64,000 nt of DNA from Mycolicibacterium sphagni (GCF_002250655.1 NZ_NOZR01000008.1:167878-231877); one strand, 5' to 3'; positions 34,508 through 45,713 are shown, numbered from the stretch's first letter. Notes: generated by a model from the letters alone, not told the origin. A program made the numbers and translations.

Positions 34508-35784
34508 AAGAAGGTCCGCACGAGCTCGACCACCCGGCCCCGCTCGTCGACCACCGGGATCAGCTGCCACTTGTCGAAGACCGTGCACGGGTGCGACACC
34601 CCGAACGCGATCCAGCTGCCGACCTCGACGGCTTCTTCAGCCGCCGGTGACAGCCTCAGAAACGCGTGCTGGTCGTTGAGCTTGACGACCTCGCATCCCG
34701 CCAACACCTCGCCCACCCAGTTCGAACCGCACCGAAGCTGTTGTGGTACAGGGAGATCCTGATCGAACGAGACGTCGCGCCGGCCCATCGTCACCAGCGC
34801 GAGCCCCGACTCGGGACGCGAGCACACCTGCGCCCACAGCTGCATCGCGGCCACGAATCCGCCGGGTGCGGCGCCGGGCCTGGTCAGCGGCGAGGTCCGC
34901 AGATACAGCCCGTCGTCGTTGGTCAGATATGCACCGCTGCGCAGGATCGTGCGCCAGTCGCCGGTCAGTATCTGCGCCGCCAGGTCGAAATGTGTACTGC
35001 CGCCCGCAGTCACGACGACGTCGGGAATCTCGCACACCGGGGCGAGCCGGGTGGCGACCCTGTGCAGCCACGTCAAATAGTCCCGCACGGACTCGACACC
35101 GGCGGCCGACACGTCATGGCCCAATGCGGCCTCGTAGCCTGCCACCCCGACCAGTCGAAGTCGCGGGCTGGCGACCGCGGCCGCAGCCACCGCATCGGCA
35201 CCCCTGTCATCGCGGCAGCCGGTGCGGGTGCCGCCCGCACCGATCTCGACGCAGACCTCGACCGGACGCCGCGCGCCGGCCGCCTGCAGCGCCGTGGTCA
35301 TCAACTCCACGCCGCGAACAGAGTCCACCCAACAGATCAGGCGGAAGTCGGGGTCGCTGTCGAGTTCGGCGGCCAGCCACGCCAGCCCCGCGGCGTCGAC
35401 CAGTTCGTTGGCCAGGATCACCTCGCGCACCCCGAACGCCCGATAGGTCCGCACCTGGCTGATCGTCGCGGCCGTCACCGCGCAGGCGCCCGCGTCGAAC
35501 TGCCGGGCCACGAGCTGTGGGGACATGTGGGTCTTGCCGTGCGGGGCCAGTTCGACGCCGTGCCGCGCGCACCAGCCGGCCATCGTGGACACGTTGTGGG
35601 TCAGCGCCTCGGCGGACAGCACGCACACCGGTCCCAGCGGCCCGGCGTTGAATAAAACGGGCGCCTCAGCGCAGATCTGCTCGGCCGTGCGGCCCGACCA
35701 CGCGGCGGGCAGCCCCTTGAATCGCCAGTCCACCCGCTCGTGCGCCAGTGCTGCCACCGCCGCCGCGTTTATGAGGGAGGTCAT
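34504..35784 (-). CDS. PLP-dependent D-threonine aldolase/D-serine dehydratase-like enzyme
   Basis: 426 residues, fold type III (alanine racemase N-terminal barrel). The PLP lysine lies in [13 protein letters not shown], and the [15 protein letters not shown] block binds the cofactor phosphate. The C-terminal beta domain ends with [13 protein letters not shown], whose His and Cys are the zinc ligands typical of DSD1/D-threonine aldolases. It probably breaks down a D-amino acid or a beta-hydroxy amino acid. ATG 35784 is used; a GTG lies one codon earlier. It is divergent from lysS, 23 bp away. Confidence 0.85.
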   Translation of the reverse strand: MTSLINAAAVAALAHERVDWRFKGLPAAWSGRTAEQICAEAPVLFNAGPLGPVCVLSAEALTHNVSTMAGWCARHGVELAPHGKTHMSPQLVARQFDAGACAVTAATISQVRTYRAFGVREVILANELVDAAGLAWLAAELDSDPDFRLICWVDSVRGVELMTTALQAAGARRPVEVCVEIGAGGTRTGCRDDRGADAVAAAAVASPRLRLVGVAGYEAALGHDVSAAGVESVRDYLTWLHRVATRLAPVCEIPDVVVTAGGSTHFDLAAQILTGDWRTILRSGAYLTNDDGLYLRTSPLTRPGAAPGGFVAAMQLWAQVCSRPESGLALVTMGRRDVSFDQDLPVPQQLRCGSNWVGEVLAGCEVVKLNDQHAFLRLSPAAEEAVEVGSWIAFGVSHPCTVFDKWQLIPVVDERGRVVELVRTFF

Positions 35785-35793
35785 CACCTCATT

Positions 35794-35799
35794 TAAGCT
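35794..35799 (+). promoter_or_regulatory. -10 element of lysS (leaderless)
   Basis: TAAGCT lies eight bases before the lysS GTG at 35808. The 18 bases from this hexamer through the start codon differ at one position from the equivalent stretch before cysS (54305). Confidence 0.5.
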
Positions 35800-35807
35800 G
35801 GCACGTC

Positions 35808-37328
35808 GTGAGCTCTGCAGATACTCCGGACACCGACCAGACGGGCACCGACGTCCCCGAGCAGTTCCGGATTCGCCAGGGCAAGCGCGAGGCCCTATTG
35901 GCCGAAGGAAAAGACCCGTACCCGGTTTCGGTGCCGCGTACCCATTCGCTGGCGCAGATCCGCGCCGCCTACCCCGACCTGGCCGCCGACACCACCACCG
36001 GTGACATCGTGGGCGTCACCGGCCGGGTGGTGTTCGCCCGAAACTCGGGCAAATTGTGCTTCGCCACCCTGCAGGAAGGTGACGGCACCCAGCTGCAGGC
36101 GATGATCAGCCTCGCCGGGGTGGGCGAGGCCGCGCTGGAGGCGTGGAAGGCCGAGGTCGACCTCGGCGACATCGTGTTCGTGCACGGCGAGGTGATCAGC
36201 TCCCGCCGCGGCGAGCTGTCGGTACTGGCCGATTCCTGGCTGATGGCCAGCAAGGCTTTGCGCCCGCTGCCCGTCGCGCACAAGGAAATGAGCGAGGAGT
36301 CCCGGGTCCGTCAGCGCTACGTCGACCTGATCGTGCGTCCCCAGGCCCGGGAGGTGGCCCGGCAGCGCATCGCGGTGGTGCGGGCGGTGCGTAACGCGTT
36401 GGAGCGTCGGGGCTTCCTCGAGGTCGAGACACCGATGCTGCAAACGCTGGCCGGCGGAGCCGCCGCCCGGCCCTTTGTCACCCATTCCAATGCCCTAGAC
36501 GCGGATCTGTATCTGCGAATCGCCCCGGAGTTGTTCCTGAAGCGGTGCGTGGTCGGCGGGCTGGAGAAGGTTTTCGAGCTGAATCGGAACTTCCGAAACG
36601 AAGGCGCGGATTCGTCGCATTCGCCGGAATTCTCGATGCTCGAGACTTATCAGGCTTGGGGAACCTACGACGATTCGGCGATCGTCACGCGCGAACTTAT
36701 TCAAGAAGTGGCGGATGAGGCGATCGGGACGCGGCAACTGTCATTGCCGGACGGCACTATCTATGACATCGACGGAGAATGGCCGTCGATTCAAATGTAC
36801 CCGTCGTTGTCTGAAGCTCTCGGTGAAGAGATCACGCCGGACACGTCACTTGAATACTTACTCGCTATTGCCGACCGGCTCGGCGTGGAGATCCCGCGTG
36901 ATCGCGGCTACGGGCACGGCAAGCTCATCGAAGAGTTGTGGGAGCACACAGTGGGCGACACATTGTGGTCCCCGACCTTCGTCAAGGACTTCCCGGTGGA
37001 GACCACCCCGCTGACCCGCCAGCACCGCACCATTCCCGGCGTGACCGAGAAGTGGGACCTATACGCCCGCGGAATGGAATTGGCCACCGGATACTCCGAG
37101 CTCGTCGACCCGATCGTGCAGCGCGAGCGATTCGAGGAGCAGGCCAAGGCGGCGGCCGCAGGCGATGACGAGGCGATGGCACTCGACGAGGATTTCCTGG
37201 CGGCGATGGAGTATGCGATGCCGCCGACCACAGGAACTGGAATGGGCATCGATCGTCTGTTGATGGTTCTCACCGGCTTGTCAATTCGGGAAACGGTTTT
37301 GTTCCCGATTGTTCGACGCCATGGCTGA
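35808..37328 (+). CDS. lysS: lysyl-tRNA synthetase, class II
   Basis: 506 residues. An OB-fold anticodon domain ([20 protein letters not shown]) precedes the class II catalytic core. Motif 2 is [20 protein letters not shown], and motif 3 [11 protein letters not shown] is near the C terminus. It charges tRNA-Lys. GTG start with a -10 eight bases upstream. A stretch near 36,600-36,890 uses noticeably more A/T-ending codons than the flanks, although the protein is intact. Confidence 0.97.
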   Translation: MSSADTPDTDQTGTDVPEQFRIRQGKREALLAEGKDPYPVSVPRTHSLAQIRAAYPDLAADTTTGDIVGVTGRVVFARNSGKLCFATLQEGDGTQLQAMISLAGVGEAALEAWKAEVDLGDIVFVHGEVISSRRGELSVLADSWLMASKALRPLPVAHKEMSEESRVRQRYVDLIVRPQAREVARQRIAVVRAVRNALERRGFLEVETPMLQTLAGGAAARPFVTHSNALDADLYLRIAPELFLKRCVVGGLEKVFELNRNFRNEGADSSHSPEFSMLETYQAWGTYDDSAIVTRELIQEVADEAIGTRQLSLPDGTIYDIDGEWPSIQMYPSLSEALGEEITPDTSLEYLLAIADRLGVEIPRDRGYGHGKLIEELWEHTVGDTLWSPTFVKDFPVETTPLTRQHRTIPGVTEKWDLYARGMELATGYSELVDPIVQRERFEEQAKAAAAGDDEAMALDEDFLAAMEYAMPPTTGTGMGIDRLLMVLTGLSIRETVLFPIVRRHG

Positions 37329-37366
37329 AGTGCGCCGATTCAATCCTTGTTGAATGACGTGGGCCG

Positions 37367-37396
37367 TTGTGGCAGATTGGTGCACACTGGTATAGA
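37367..37396 (+). promoter_or_regulatory. promoter of lsr2
   Basis: TTGTGG (37367-37372) and TATAGA (37391-37396) are separated by 18 bp, a good sigma-70-like pair, and lie about 50 bp before the lsr2 start. An ATTCAA/TTGAAT hairpin at 37338-37355 between lysS and this promoter may help separate the two units. Confidence 0.5.
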
Positions 37397-37444
37397 CGCT
37401 CAACTCTCGGTTGTTGCGCGCAGGCAGAAGGATTCAGTGAGGCA

Positions 37445-37786
37445 ATGGCCAAGAAAGTTACCGTCACTCTCGTCGATGATTTCGACGGGGCGGGCGCCGC
37501 GGATGAAACGGTCGAATTCGCGCTCGACGGTGTGAGCTATGAGATCGATCTTTCCTCAAAAAATGCTCAGAAACTGCGCAACGATCTCAAGCAGTGGGTT
37601 GAGGCCAGCCGCCGCGTCGGTGGCCGCCGCCGTGGCCGTTCCGGTCCCGCGGGCCGTGGTCGTGCCGCCATCGACCGTGAGCAGAGCGCTGCGATTCGGG
37701 ATTGGGCACGCCGCAACGGTCACAAGGTGTCGACACGCGGCCGCATCCCGGCCGACATCATCGACGCTTTCCACGCCGCAACCTAG
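37445..37786 (+). CDS. lsr2: nucleoid-associated protein Lsr2
   Basis: 113 residues. A beta-sheet dimerisation domain ([15 protein letters not shown] to [11 protein letters not shown]) is joined by an Arg/Gly linker to a DNA-binding domain. That domain ends with [18 protein letters not shown], in which the RGR loop enters the AT minor groove. It is the mycobacterial H-NS counterpart, silencing AT-rich and foreign DNA. A GGGGCG/CGCCCC hairpin follows at 37794-37810. Confidence 0.98.
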   Translation: MAKKVTVTLVDDFDGAGAADETVEFALDGVSYEIDLSSKNAQKLRNDLKQWVEASRRVGGRRRGRSGPAGRGRAAIDREQSAAIRDWARRNGHKVSTRGRIPADIIDAFHAAT

Positions 37787-37793
37787 ATCCCTC

Positions 37794-37810
37794 GGGGCGC
37801 AATTCGCCCC
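37794..37810 (+). terminator. hairpin after lsr2
   Basis: GGGGCG-CAATT-CGCCCC forms a six-base-pair GC stem seven bases after the lsr2 stop. No T-run follows, so efficiency is uncertain. Confidence 0.4.
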
Positions 37811-37855
37811 CACATGTGCACCAAGCACCCAACTGTCACCGCGGCGGCAGGCCCG

Positions 37856-37870
37856 TTCGCTCGCGGCGAA
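37856..37870. promoter_or_regulatory. candidate ClgR box upstream of clpC1
   Basis: TTCGC-N5-GCGAA is an exact inverted repeat about 186 bp before the clpC1 ATG. It matches the general shape of ClgR sites (GTTCGC-N5-GCG) known upstream of actinobacterial clp genes, and clpC1 is a reported ClgR target. A probable -10, TAGAGT, lies at 37988-37993. The 269-bp gap 37787-38055 contains no gene. Confidence 0.5.
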
Positions 37871-38055
37871 GTGGCTATCGGTGATTACCGGAAACGATTC
37901 CCCACGCTGCTGCGTTGCTGTGCTAGGTCCGCACTGTTAGGGATGCGGTATGGGGTGGCAAGGGAGCACGCTTCCCCGCACCCCCATTAGAGTGGACGAC
38001 AGGTACGTGGTGACTACCGCTGTACCTAATCGTGATGGAGAGCAGGTAACCGACG

Positions 38056-40581
<2,526 letters not shown>

Positions 40582-40591
40582 CAAAGCAGCG

Positions 40592-40622
40592 AAAAGGCCC
40601 CCGACAATGTCGGGGGCCTTTT
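40592..40622 (+). terminator. strong intrinsic terminator after clpC1
   Basis: A near-perfect hairpin of GGCCCCCGAC paired with GTCGGGGGCC, flanked by AAAA on the left and TTTT on the right, starts ten bases after the clpC1 stop. The symmetry makes it potentially bidirectional. It is the clearest terminator in the window. Confidence 0.92.
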
Positions 40623-40687
40623 CGTATGCGCGATGAATACTGCGTGACTGCATCGAATCGCACGGTGGCGACCGCTAATCTCTGCTC

Positions 40688-41056
40688 ATGCTTGTGGTTA
40701 CCACCAACGACATTCCGGGCTGGGAGATCCAGCGAGTATGCGGTGAGGTGTTCGGCCTCACCGTGCGATCGCGCAATGCGTTCTCCCAAATGGGCGCGGG
40801 CTTCAAGAGCATGTTCGGCGGCGAGCTGCAGGGCATGACCAAGAACCTCGCGGAGAGCCGCAACGAGGCCATGAACCGGTTGATGGCCGAGGCCCGTAAT
40901 CGCGGCGGCAACGCGATCGTCGGAATGCGTTTCGACACCACCGAACTCGGCGACGTCTGGACTGAGATCTGCGCGTACGGCACTGCGGTGCAGGCGGTCC
41001 CGCTCACCGACGCCGCCAAGTACACCGCCCAACAGTTGGGTTACGGCGCCAGCTAA
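40688..41056 (+). CDS. YbjQ/UPF0145 family protein
   Basis: 122 residues of the YbjQ (UPF0145) family, small homopentameric proteins of unknown role sometimes called heavy-metal-binding. Family blocks are LVVTTNDIPGWEIQ, NEAMNRLMAEARNRGGNAIVGMRFD and a C-terminal ICAYGTAV. TAATCT exactly six bases before the ATG indicates a leaderless transcript. It stands alone between the clpC1 terminator and the cobalamin riboswitch. Confidence 0.88.
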   Translation: MLVVTTNDIPGWEIQRVCGEVFGLTVRSRNAFSQMGAGFKSMFGGELQGMTKNLAESRNEAMNRLMAEARNRGGNAIVGMRFDTTELGDVWTEICAYGTAVQAVPLTDAAKYTAQQLGYGAS

Positions 41057-41069
41057 TTGGCTTACGTAT

Positions 41070-41165
41070 AGGATCTCCGGTGTAAGAGACGAGTCGAGGA
41101 ATCTGGTGAAACTCCAGAACGGTCGCGCCACTGTTGAAAGTCAGACCCGAAGCCCGTCAAAAGTT
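41070..41165 (+). ncRNA. cobalamin riboswitch
   Basis: The leader carries the conserved AdoCbl core: GAGGAATCTGGTG, then AACTCC, and the hallmark GCCACTG at 41127-41133, followed by AGTCAGACC in the B12-box position (41139-41147). The RNA ends shortly before the AAAGGA ribosome binding site of cbtB. This explains why a cobalt transporter pair follows: cobalamin sufficiency should switch it off. Confidence 0.85.
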
Positions 41166-41201
41166 CATTGGTGGGACGCGCAGCTCCCTGAAAGGACTCC
41201 A

Positions 41202-41417
41202 ATGTCTACTCCGCAAACACGGTCGGATCGCTCTCGCGCCGTCGACCTTTCGGCCACCAAGGCCGTCGTCTGGCTCTCGTTGACCGCGTTTTTTGCGCTC
41301 TTGGTCCTGTACTTCGTCGGCGTCGACCAGGGCGCCACTTCGGTGTTCGGCAACAACATGTACATCCACGAATTCGTACATGACGCCCGCCATCTGCTCG
41401 GCTTTCCCTGCCACTGA
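41202..41417 (+). CDS. cbtB: cobalt transporter subunit CbtB
   Basis: 71 residues with one membrane helix (about 22-42) and a C-terminal metal-binding tail HEFVHDARHLLGFPCH, rich in histidine and ending Cys-His. CbtB pairs with CbtA in B12-regulated cobalt uptake. ATG 41202 has AAAGGA five bases upstream and lies directly under the cobalamin riboswitch. Confidence 0.9.
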   Translation: MSTPQTRSDRSRAVDLSATKAVVWLSLTAFFALLVLYFVGVDQGATSVFGNNMYIHEFVHDARHLLGFPCH

Positions 41418-41435
41418 CTCGACTCACTCAAGCAA

Positions 41436-42236
41436 ATGGAAAAGTCAATAATCTGGCGCGGCATTCTGGCCGGCGCCCTTGCAGGTGTGCTCGGATTCAT
41501 CTGGTCGAAGATCTTCATCGAACCGATCGTGGGCCGGTCCATCGATTTCGAGGACGGCACCGCCGCCGCACATGAGGCCATGGAGACGGCGTCCGGTCAT
41601 GGGCACACCCATGCCGAAGGTGGGGAGCTGTTCACCCGCGCAGTGCAGTCCAACATCGGTATGGGACTGGGCGTGCTTCTCTTCAGCGTGGCACTTGGTG
41701 CATTGTTCGCCGTGGTGTTCTGCGTGGCATACAGCCGAATCACCAACGTGTCCGCCCGCAAGCTGGCGGTGCTGACCGCGGGGGCCATGCTCATCTCGCT
41801 GTGGGTGGTGCCCGCGCTCAAGTACCCGCCCAACCCGCCGGCAACCAGCCTGGAAGAAACCATCAAGCAGCGTGCTCTGCTCTACCTGCTGATGGTGGCG
41901 CTGTCAGCGTTGTTGATGGTCGCCTCGGTCTATCTCGCGTTCCAGCTCACACCGAAGCTGGGTGCCTGGAATGCGACGCTGGCCGCAGGCGGGGCATACA
42001 TCGTCGCCGTCATGATAGTGATGCTCATCCTGCCGACCATCAACGAGACCCCGGGCCCAATGGTCAACGATGCCGGGATGATCGTGTTCCCGGGCTTCCC
42101 CGCGGTCGATCTGTACGAGTTCCGGTTGTATGCGTTGGGCACCCAGGTGATTGTCTGGACGACGATCGGTCTGTTCGGCGCGGCCATGCTGTCCCGGCTG
42201 CTCGACGCCAAGGAGCGGGAGCCCATCCCTGCGTGA
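41436..42236 (+). CDS. cbtA: cobalt transporter subunit CbtA
   Basis: 266 residues with about six hydrophobic helices, matching the CbtA family. A histidine-rich loop, ASGHGHTHAEGG near residues 51-62, is a likely extracytoplasmic cobalt-binding site. It is separated from cbtB by 18 bp under the same riboswitch. The 3' end runs into a broken histidine phosphatase gene. Confidence 0.92.
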   Translation: MEKSIIWRGILAGALAGVLGFIWSKIFIEPIVGRSIDFEDGTAAAHEAMETASGHGHTHAEGGELFTRAVQSNIGMGLGVLLFSVALGALFAVVFCVAYSRITNVSARKLAVLTAGAMLISLWVVPALKYPPNPPATSLEETIKQRALLYLLMVALSALLMVASVYLAFQLTPKLGAWNATLAAGGAYIVAVMIVMLILPTINETPGPMVNDAGMIVFPGFPAVDLYEFRLYALGTQVIVWTTIGLFGAAMLSRLLDAKEREPIPA

Positions 42237-42266
42237 GCGACGCTTGCGGAGCGATCCATAGGCGGC

Positions 42267-42596
42267 GTGAGTGAGGTCGTCCGGCTGACCCTGGTGTCGC
42301 ATGCCATGACCGATGCCATGGCAGCCGGGCGATTTCCGGTCGACGAGGATCCGAACGCGCCGGGTCGCCGGCAGCTCGACGGGCTCGACGTCGGTGCCGC
42401 CGATACGGTGCTGACCCGGCCGGAGTCTCGAGCCCGCCAGACTGCCGAGCTGCTCGGCGATCCGCGCGGTCATTCTCAACGCGGTGGATGCTCTGCCGAA
42501 GTCGTTCTGGCGCATCGATGTTGCGCTTGCCGGCCACACCCGCCTGCACTTCAGGGGATGGTGTGGACGCTGCGATCGGTATTAGTGCAGCAGCCC
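42267..42596 (+). pseudogene. histidine phosphatase family gene with internal deletion
   Basis: The first 60-odd codons encode the start of a phosphoglycerate-mutase-like protein (VRLTLVSHAMTDAMAAGRFP to RARQTAELLGD). At about 42465 the similarity jumps, in another frame, to the C-terminal part (IRAVILNAVDALPKSFWRIDVA and HTRLHFRG), which in intact relatives lies about 80 residues later. The middle, including the second catalytic histidine, is missing. It follows cbtA and was probably its operon partner. Confidence 0.65.
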
Positions 42597-42617
42597 ATTC
42601 GATAGTTATGGAATAAT

Positions 42618-42635
42618 AATTGTGAAAACACAATT
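42618..42635. promoter_or_regulatory. 18-bp AT-rich inverted repeat before the DUF2218 gene
   Basis: AATTGTG-AAAA-CACAATT is a perfect inverted repeat with a four-base centre. It starts 50 bp before the DUF2218 ATG, in one of the most AT-rich patches of the window. It has the look of a metalloregulator or TetR/MarR operator and does not match the IdeR consensus. Confidence 0.5.
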
Positions 42636-42667
42636 GTTGTGACTGACTAGGTGGAAGGCAATCCGAT

Positions 42668-42961
42668 ATGACTTCTGAAGCACACGCCGCCGTGGCCACC
42701 GATCGGCCCGCGCGTTATGGCAAGCAACTGGTCGCCCATCTCGGGCGGCGTAATGGAGGGGAATGGTCGGCCGACGCAGAAAGCGGCTGGATCGATCTCG
42801 GGGCCGGTCGAGCCACCGTCGCGGCAGGGGACGGGGTGCTGGATCTGCATCTCAGCGCACCGGCTGATGAGCTGGCCCGACTTCAAGATGTGATCGGGTC
42901 TCACTTGGTCAGATTCGGCGAGCGAGACGAACTCAGTGTCGAATGGACGAAAGCGATTTGA
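42668..42961 (+). CDS. DUF2218 family protein
   Basis: 97 residues matching DUF2218: GKQLVAHLGRRN near the start, ADAESGWIDLGAG in the middle, and the ending HLVRFGERDELSVEW. The family is found in actinobacteria and proteobacteria near iron-uptake or SDR genes and has no proven role. A GGAAGG ribosome site lies about nine bases upstream, and the 18-bp palindrome at 42618 is its likely operator. Confidence 0.85.
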   Translation: MTSEAHAAVATDRPARYGKQLVAHLGRRNGGEWSADAESGWIDLGAGRATVAAGDGVLDLHLSAPADELARLQDVIGSHLVRFGERDELSVEWTKAI

Positions 42962-42982
42962 CGCTAGCGCGATTCGAGCCGA

Positions 42983-44317
42983 TCAGCGGTACCGGGGCAG
43001 TAATCCGAAGACCTGCTTGATGATCGTCATGGCCCAGCCGCCGGCGTTAGCGCTGTGGAAGCGGGGCCAGTTGAACTGGAAGCTGACCACCCATGCCTGA
43101 CCGGTGCGGTCGACGGCATACCAGCTGAACGTCATATCTCCGGGTAAGTTGCCTGCCTTGGCGGCGATATAGGGCCACTCAGCCGGGTCGAGGTCGATGC
43201 CCGCGGTTTCGGACATGACATCCTTGACCTGGGATGCTCGGCCAACGGCGTTGTGCTGCAGGCCGGCATGCACGCGGCAGATGTCCTCGGCGTTGCCATA
43301 CCACTCGGCCCCGTAGGCCGAACCGGGCGCGTGGGAGCGATACGGGTCCGGGTCGTAGGGCCGGGAATCAGCTTGTTGCAACAGGTTTGCGCGGTCCTGC
43401 GGCATTGCGGCGGTCTTCCACTCCTGACGCACATCGGGATTGCCCCAGCCGATGGCGAACAGTTCCCGCATAGTGGGGAACGGAGTCATGCTCGCCGGGT
43501 CGTGATGGCCCGCGGCGACCAGCGCCTCTTCGATGGCGTGGGTTCCGAGGCGCCCGATCAGCAGATCGGTGGCCATATTGTCGCTCGTGGAGATCATCTT
43601 GCCCGCCGCCTGACGCACCGTGATCTGCGAGCCGGGTGGCAGCTTGTCAAAGCCTGAGGTACCGAGTTTCTTGCCCTCGGCGGTGATGGTGAGTTTGTCG
43701 TCCCAGTTCAACGTGCCTGCCGTGATGGCACTTTCGACCGCGTACAGCACATAGGTCTTGAAAATCGAAGCCAGCGGCAGGGATTCGGATGTGTTGGTGC
43801 CCGCGACCTTCTCGCAGCGGCCGTCATTGACCTTGGACACCTGCCACGAATATCGGGCACCCGTGCGGCTCAATGCGGTGTCGACGTCCTGCCAGGAGTC
43901 GATCTTCGGTTTCTCGGTGGTGACGGCGAACCGGCTGACGAACGTGTCATCCCCGATGCGCAGGTCGATGTCCTGGCGTGCGCCGTAGGACGTCAGCAGG
44001 TGCAGGGTGGCCACGTTGGCGCCGATGTCCACTCCGGCCAGCGTGTAGGGACGGTCCCACCACAGCGAGTCCATGCTGTGCGCCACCGGGTCCACCATCT
44101 CGGTGGTGGCCAGGGTCTTGACGTTGTCCAGGCCGATGGGCCAGTCCGAGTTCAGCATGTCCATGACCTGTTTGGCCCGCACCCCCGTGGGAGTGTTGAG
44201 GTCGATACGCACACCCGCGCCGGCGTTGGCCGGTGGCGTGGGTGCCGGTGAGCAGCTGGTTGCCAGGGTAGCGGCGGAGGCGATCACGGTGGCCAGGGCC
44301 ACCACGCTTCGACGCAC
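42983..44317 (-). CDS. lpqF: lipoprotein LpqF, serine beta-lactamase-like hydrolase
   Basis: 444 residues. An N-terminal signal ends in SAATLATSC, a slightly atypical lipobox, and a class-A beta-lactamase-like domain occupies the second half. SxxK appears as SIFK in LPLASIFKTYVLY, SDN in ISTSDNMATD, and the third motif is KAG (AAKAGNLPG) instead of KTG. An N-terminal NTF2-like region precedes it. It is probably an envelope carboxypeptidase or esterase. The GTG at 44317 lies ten bases after the mhuD stop, so the two are likely one operon. Confidence 0.9.
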   Translation of the reverse strand: MRRSVVALATVIASAATLATSCSPAPTPPANAGAGVRIDLNTPTGVRAKQVMDMLNSDWPIGLDNVKTLATTEMVDPVAHSMDSLWWDRPYTLAGVDIGANVATLHLLTSYGARQDIDLRIGDDTFVSRFAVTTEKPKIDSWQDVDTALSRTGARYSWQVSKVNDGRCEKVAGTNTSESLPLASIFKTYVLYAVESAITAGTLNWDDKLTITAEGKKLGTSGFDKLPPGSQITVRQAAGKMISTSDNMATDLLIGRLGTHAIEEALVAAGHHDPASMTPFPTMRELFAIGWGNPDVRQEWKTAAMPQDRANLLQQADSRPYDPDPYRSHAPGSAYGAEWYGNAEDICRVHAGLQHNAVGRASQVKDVMSETAGIDLDPAEWPYIAAKAGNLPGDMTFSWYAVDRTGQAWVVSFQFNWPRFHSANAGGWAMTIIKQVFGLLPRYR

Positions 44318-44327
44318 CCGGCGTGCG

Positions 44328-44645
44328 CTACGCCTTCGCGCCGGTCCCGGCAACGTCCAACACAACCTCGAACTCCAGCAGATCGGCACCCTTGGCCACC
44401 GGGTTGGCACGCTCACCGGCGTGTGCGTGGATGGCCGGTCCGCTGGCCCATGCCTGGAAGGCCTCCTCGGACTCCCACGTGGTCACCACGAAGTAGCGGT
44501 CCTCGCCCTTGACCGGCCGTAGTAGTTGGAACCCGAGGAATCCGGGCTGGTTGTCGACGGCGTGAGCGCGGTTGGCGAACCGCTTCTCCAATTCGGGGCC
44601 GGCACCCGGTGGAATCTCGATTGCGTTGATCTTCACCACGGACAT
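44328..44645 (-). CDS. mhuD: heme-degrading monooxygenase MhuD
   Basis: 105 residues, almost collinear with M. tuberculosis MhuD (Rv3592) from memory. An ABM-fold dimer, it opens heme to mycobilin and releases iron without CO. The functional residues Asn7, Trp66 and the heme ligand His75 are all present (KINAIE, EAFQAW, AIHAHAG). Downstream is lpqF; a hydrolase gene is divergent 55 bp away. Confidence 0.97.
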   Translation of the reverse strand: MSVVKINAIEIPPGAGPELEKRFANRAHAVDNQPGFLGFQLLRPVKGEDRYFVVTTWESEEAFQAWASGPAIHAHAGERANPVAKGADLLEFEVVLDVAGTGAKA

Positions 44646-44700
44646 GGCGCAAGGCTACCGCGCCCACCGAGGGCGGTGGACGACCGCGCAAGATGAAGCG

Positions 44701-45474
44701 GTGAGCACCGAATCGCTGACGCACAGGGGCGGCGCCGGGCGGCCGCTGGTGTTGGTTCACGGCCTCATGGGCCGTGGCACCACGTGGTCGCGGCAAGTGC
44801 CATGGCTGACCCGGTTCGGCGCGGTGTACACCTACGACGCCCCCTGGCATCGCGGCCGCGAGGTCGTGGATCCCGCACCCGTGAGCACCGAGCGGTTCGT
44901 CGCAGACCTCGGTGATGCCGTCGTGCAGCTCGGCCGCCCGGCAGTGCTGGTCGGGCACTCGATGGGCGGGTTGCACTCGTGGTGTCTGGCCGCGCAGCGG
45001 GCCGATCTGGTGAGCGCGCTGGTGGTGGAGGACATGGCACCGGACTTCGTCGGCCGAACCACCGGACCGTGGGAGCCGTGGGTACATGCGCTGCCGATCG
45101 AATACTCCACTGCAGAAGAGGTTTACGAAGAATTCGGGCCGGTTGCAGGCCGCTACTTTTTGGAGGCGTTCGACCGGACCGCGACCGGCTGGCGCCTGCA
45201 CGGCCAGCCGGCTCGATGGATCGAGATTGCCGGGCAGTGGGGCACTCGCGACTATTGGCAGCAGTGGCAGGCCGTGCGCGCCCCCGTGTTGTTGATCGAA
45301 GCGGGTGACTCCGTGGCACCGGCGGGGCAGATGCGCCGGATGGCGGAGATGGCCGGTGCGGCCGCCACGTACGTGCATGTGCCGGGAGCGGGCCATCTCG
45401 TGCACGATGACGCCCCGGATCGATACCGGGACGCTGTCGAGTCGTTCCTAGCGGCGCTCCCCGAGGGCGCCTGA
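44701..45474 (+). CDS. alpha/beta hydrolase (Rv3591c-like)
   Basis: 257 residues with LVHGLMGRGTTW (oxyanion), VLVGHSMGG (Ser nucleophile) and GAGHLVHDDAPD (His). The GTG at 44701 gives an N terminus VSTESLTHRGG that fits the family. Order mhuD-hydrolase is the same as Rv3592-Rv3591c. No specific substrate can be assigned. Its 3' end overlaps a small opposing open frame. Confidence 0.9.
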   Translation: MSTESLTHRGGAGRPLVLVHGLMGRGTTWSRQVPWLTRFGAVYTYDAPWHRGREVVDPAPVSTERFVADLGDAVVQLGRPAVLVGHSMGGLHSWCLAAQRADLVSALVVEDMAPDFVGRTTGPWEPWVHALPIEYSTAEEVYEEFGPVAGRYFLEAFDRTATGWRLHGQPARWIEIAGQWGTRDYWQQWQAVRAPVLLIEAGDSVAPAGQMRRMAEMAGAAATYVHVPGAGHLVHDDAPDRYRDAVESFLAALPEGA

Positions 45475-45642
45475 CGACGGCCACGCCGGGTGCTGTTCGA
45501 AGCGCGTGCGGACGGCGTCCAGGTCGTGGCTGATTCGGCGTTGATCGGCGTCGTCGAAGAGTGGACCGACCATCGGTGCGCTCACCCGGAATTGATCGGC
45601 GTGCAGTCGCAGTTTGGTGAAGAAGTTGGTCAACGCACTCAT
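45448..45642 (-). CDS. small hypothetical protein
   Basis: A 64-residue frame, MSALTNFFTKLRLHADQ onward, with an amphipathic helix-like beginning and a charged second half (DDADQRRISHDLDAVRTRFEQ). The composition is protein-like rather than the Arg/Pro-rich look of antisense frames, but no ribosome binding site is visible. It overlaps the end of the hydrolase by 27 bp. No family is recognised. Confidence 0.4.
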   Translation of the reverse strand: MSALTNFFTKLRLHADQFRVSAPMVGPLFDDADQRRISHDLDAVRTRFEQHPAWPSSGALGERR

Positions 45643-45713
45643 GGCAGTAATGATTCGTCAGAAAAGATCCAGCCAACAGTGGCAGCACTGACCTTGTGAG
45701 ATAAAATCCTGCC

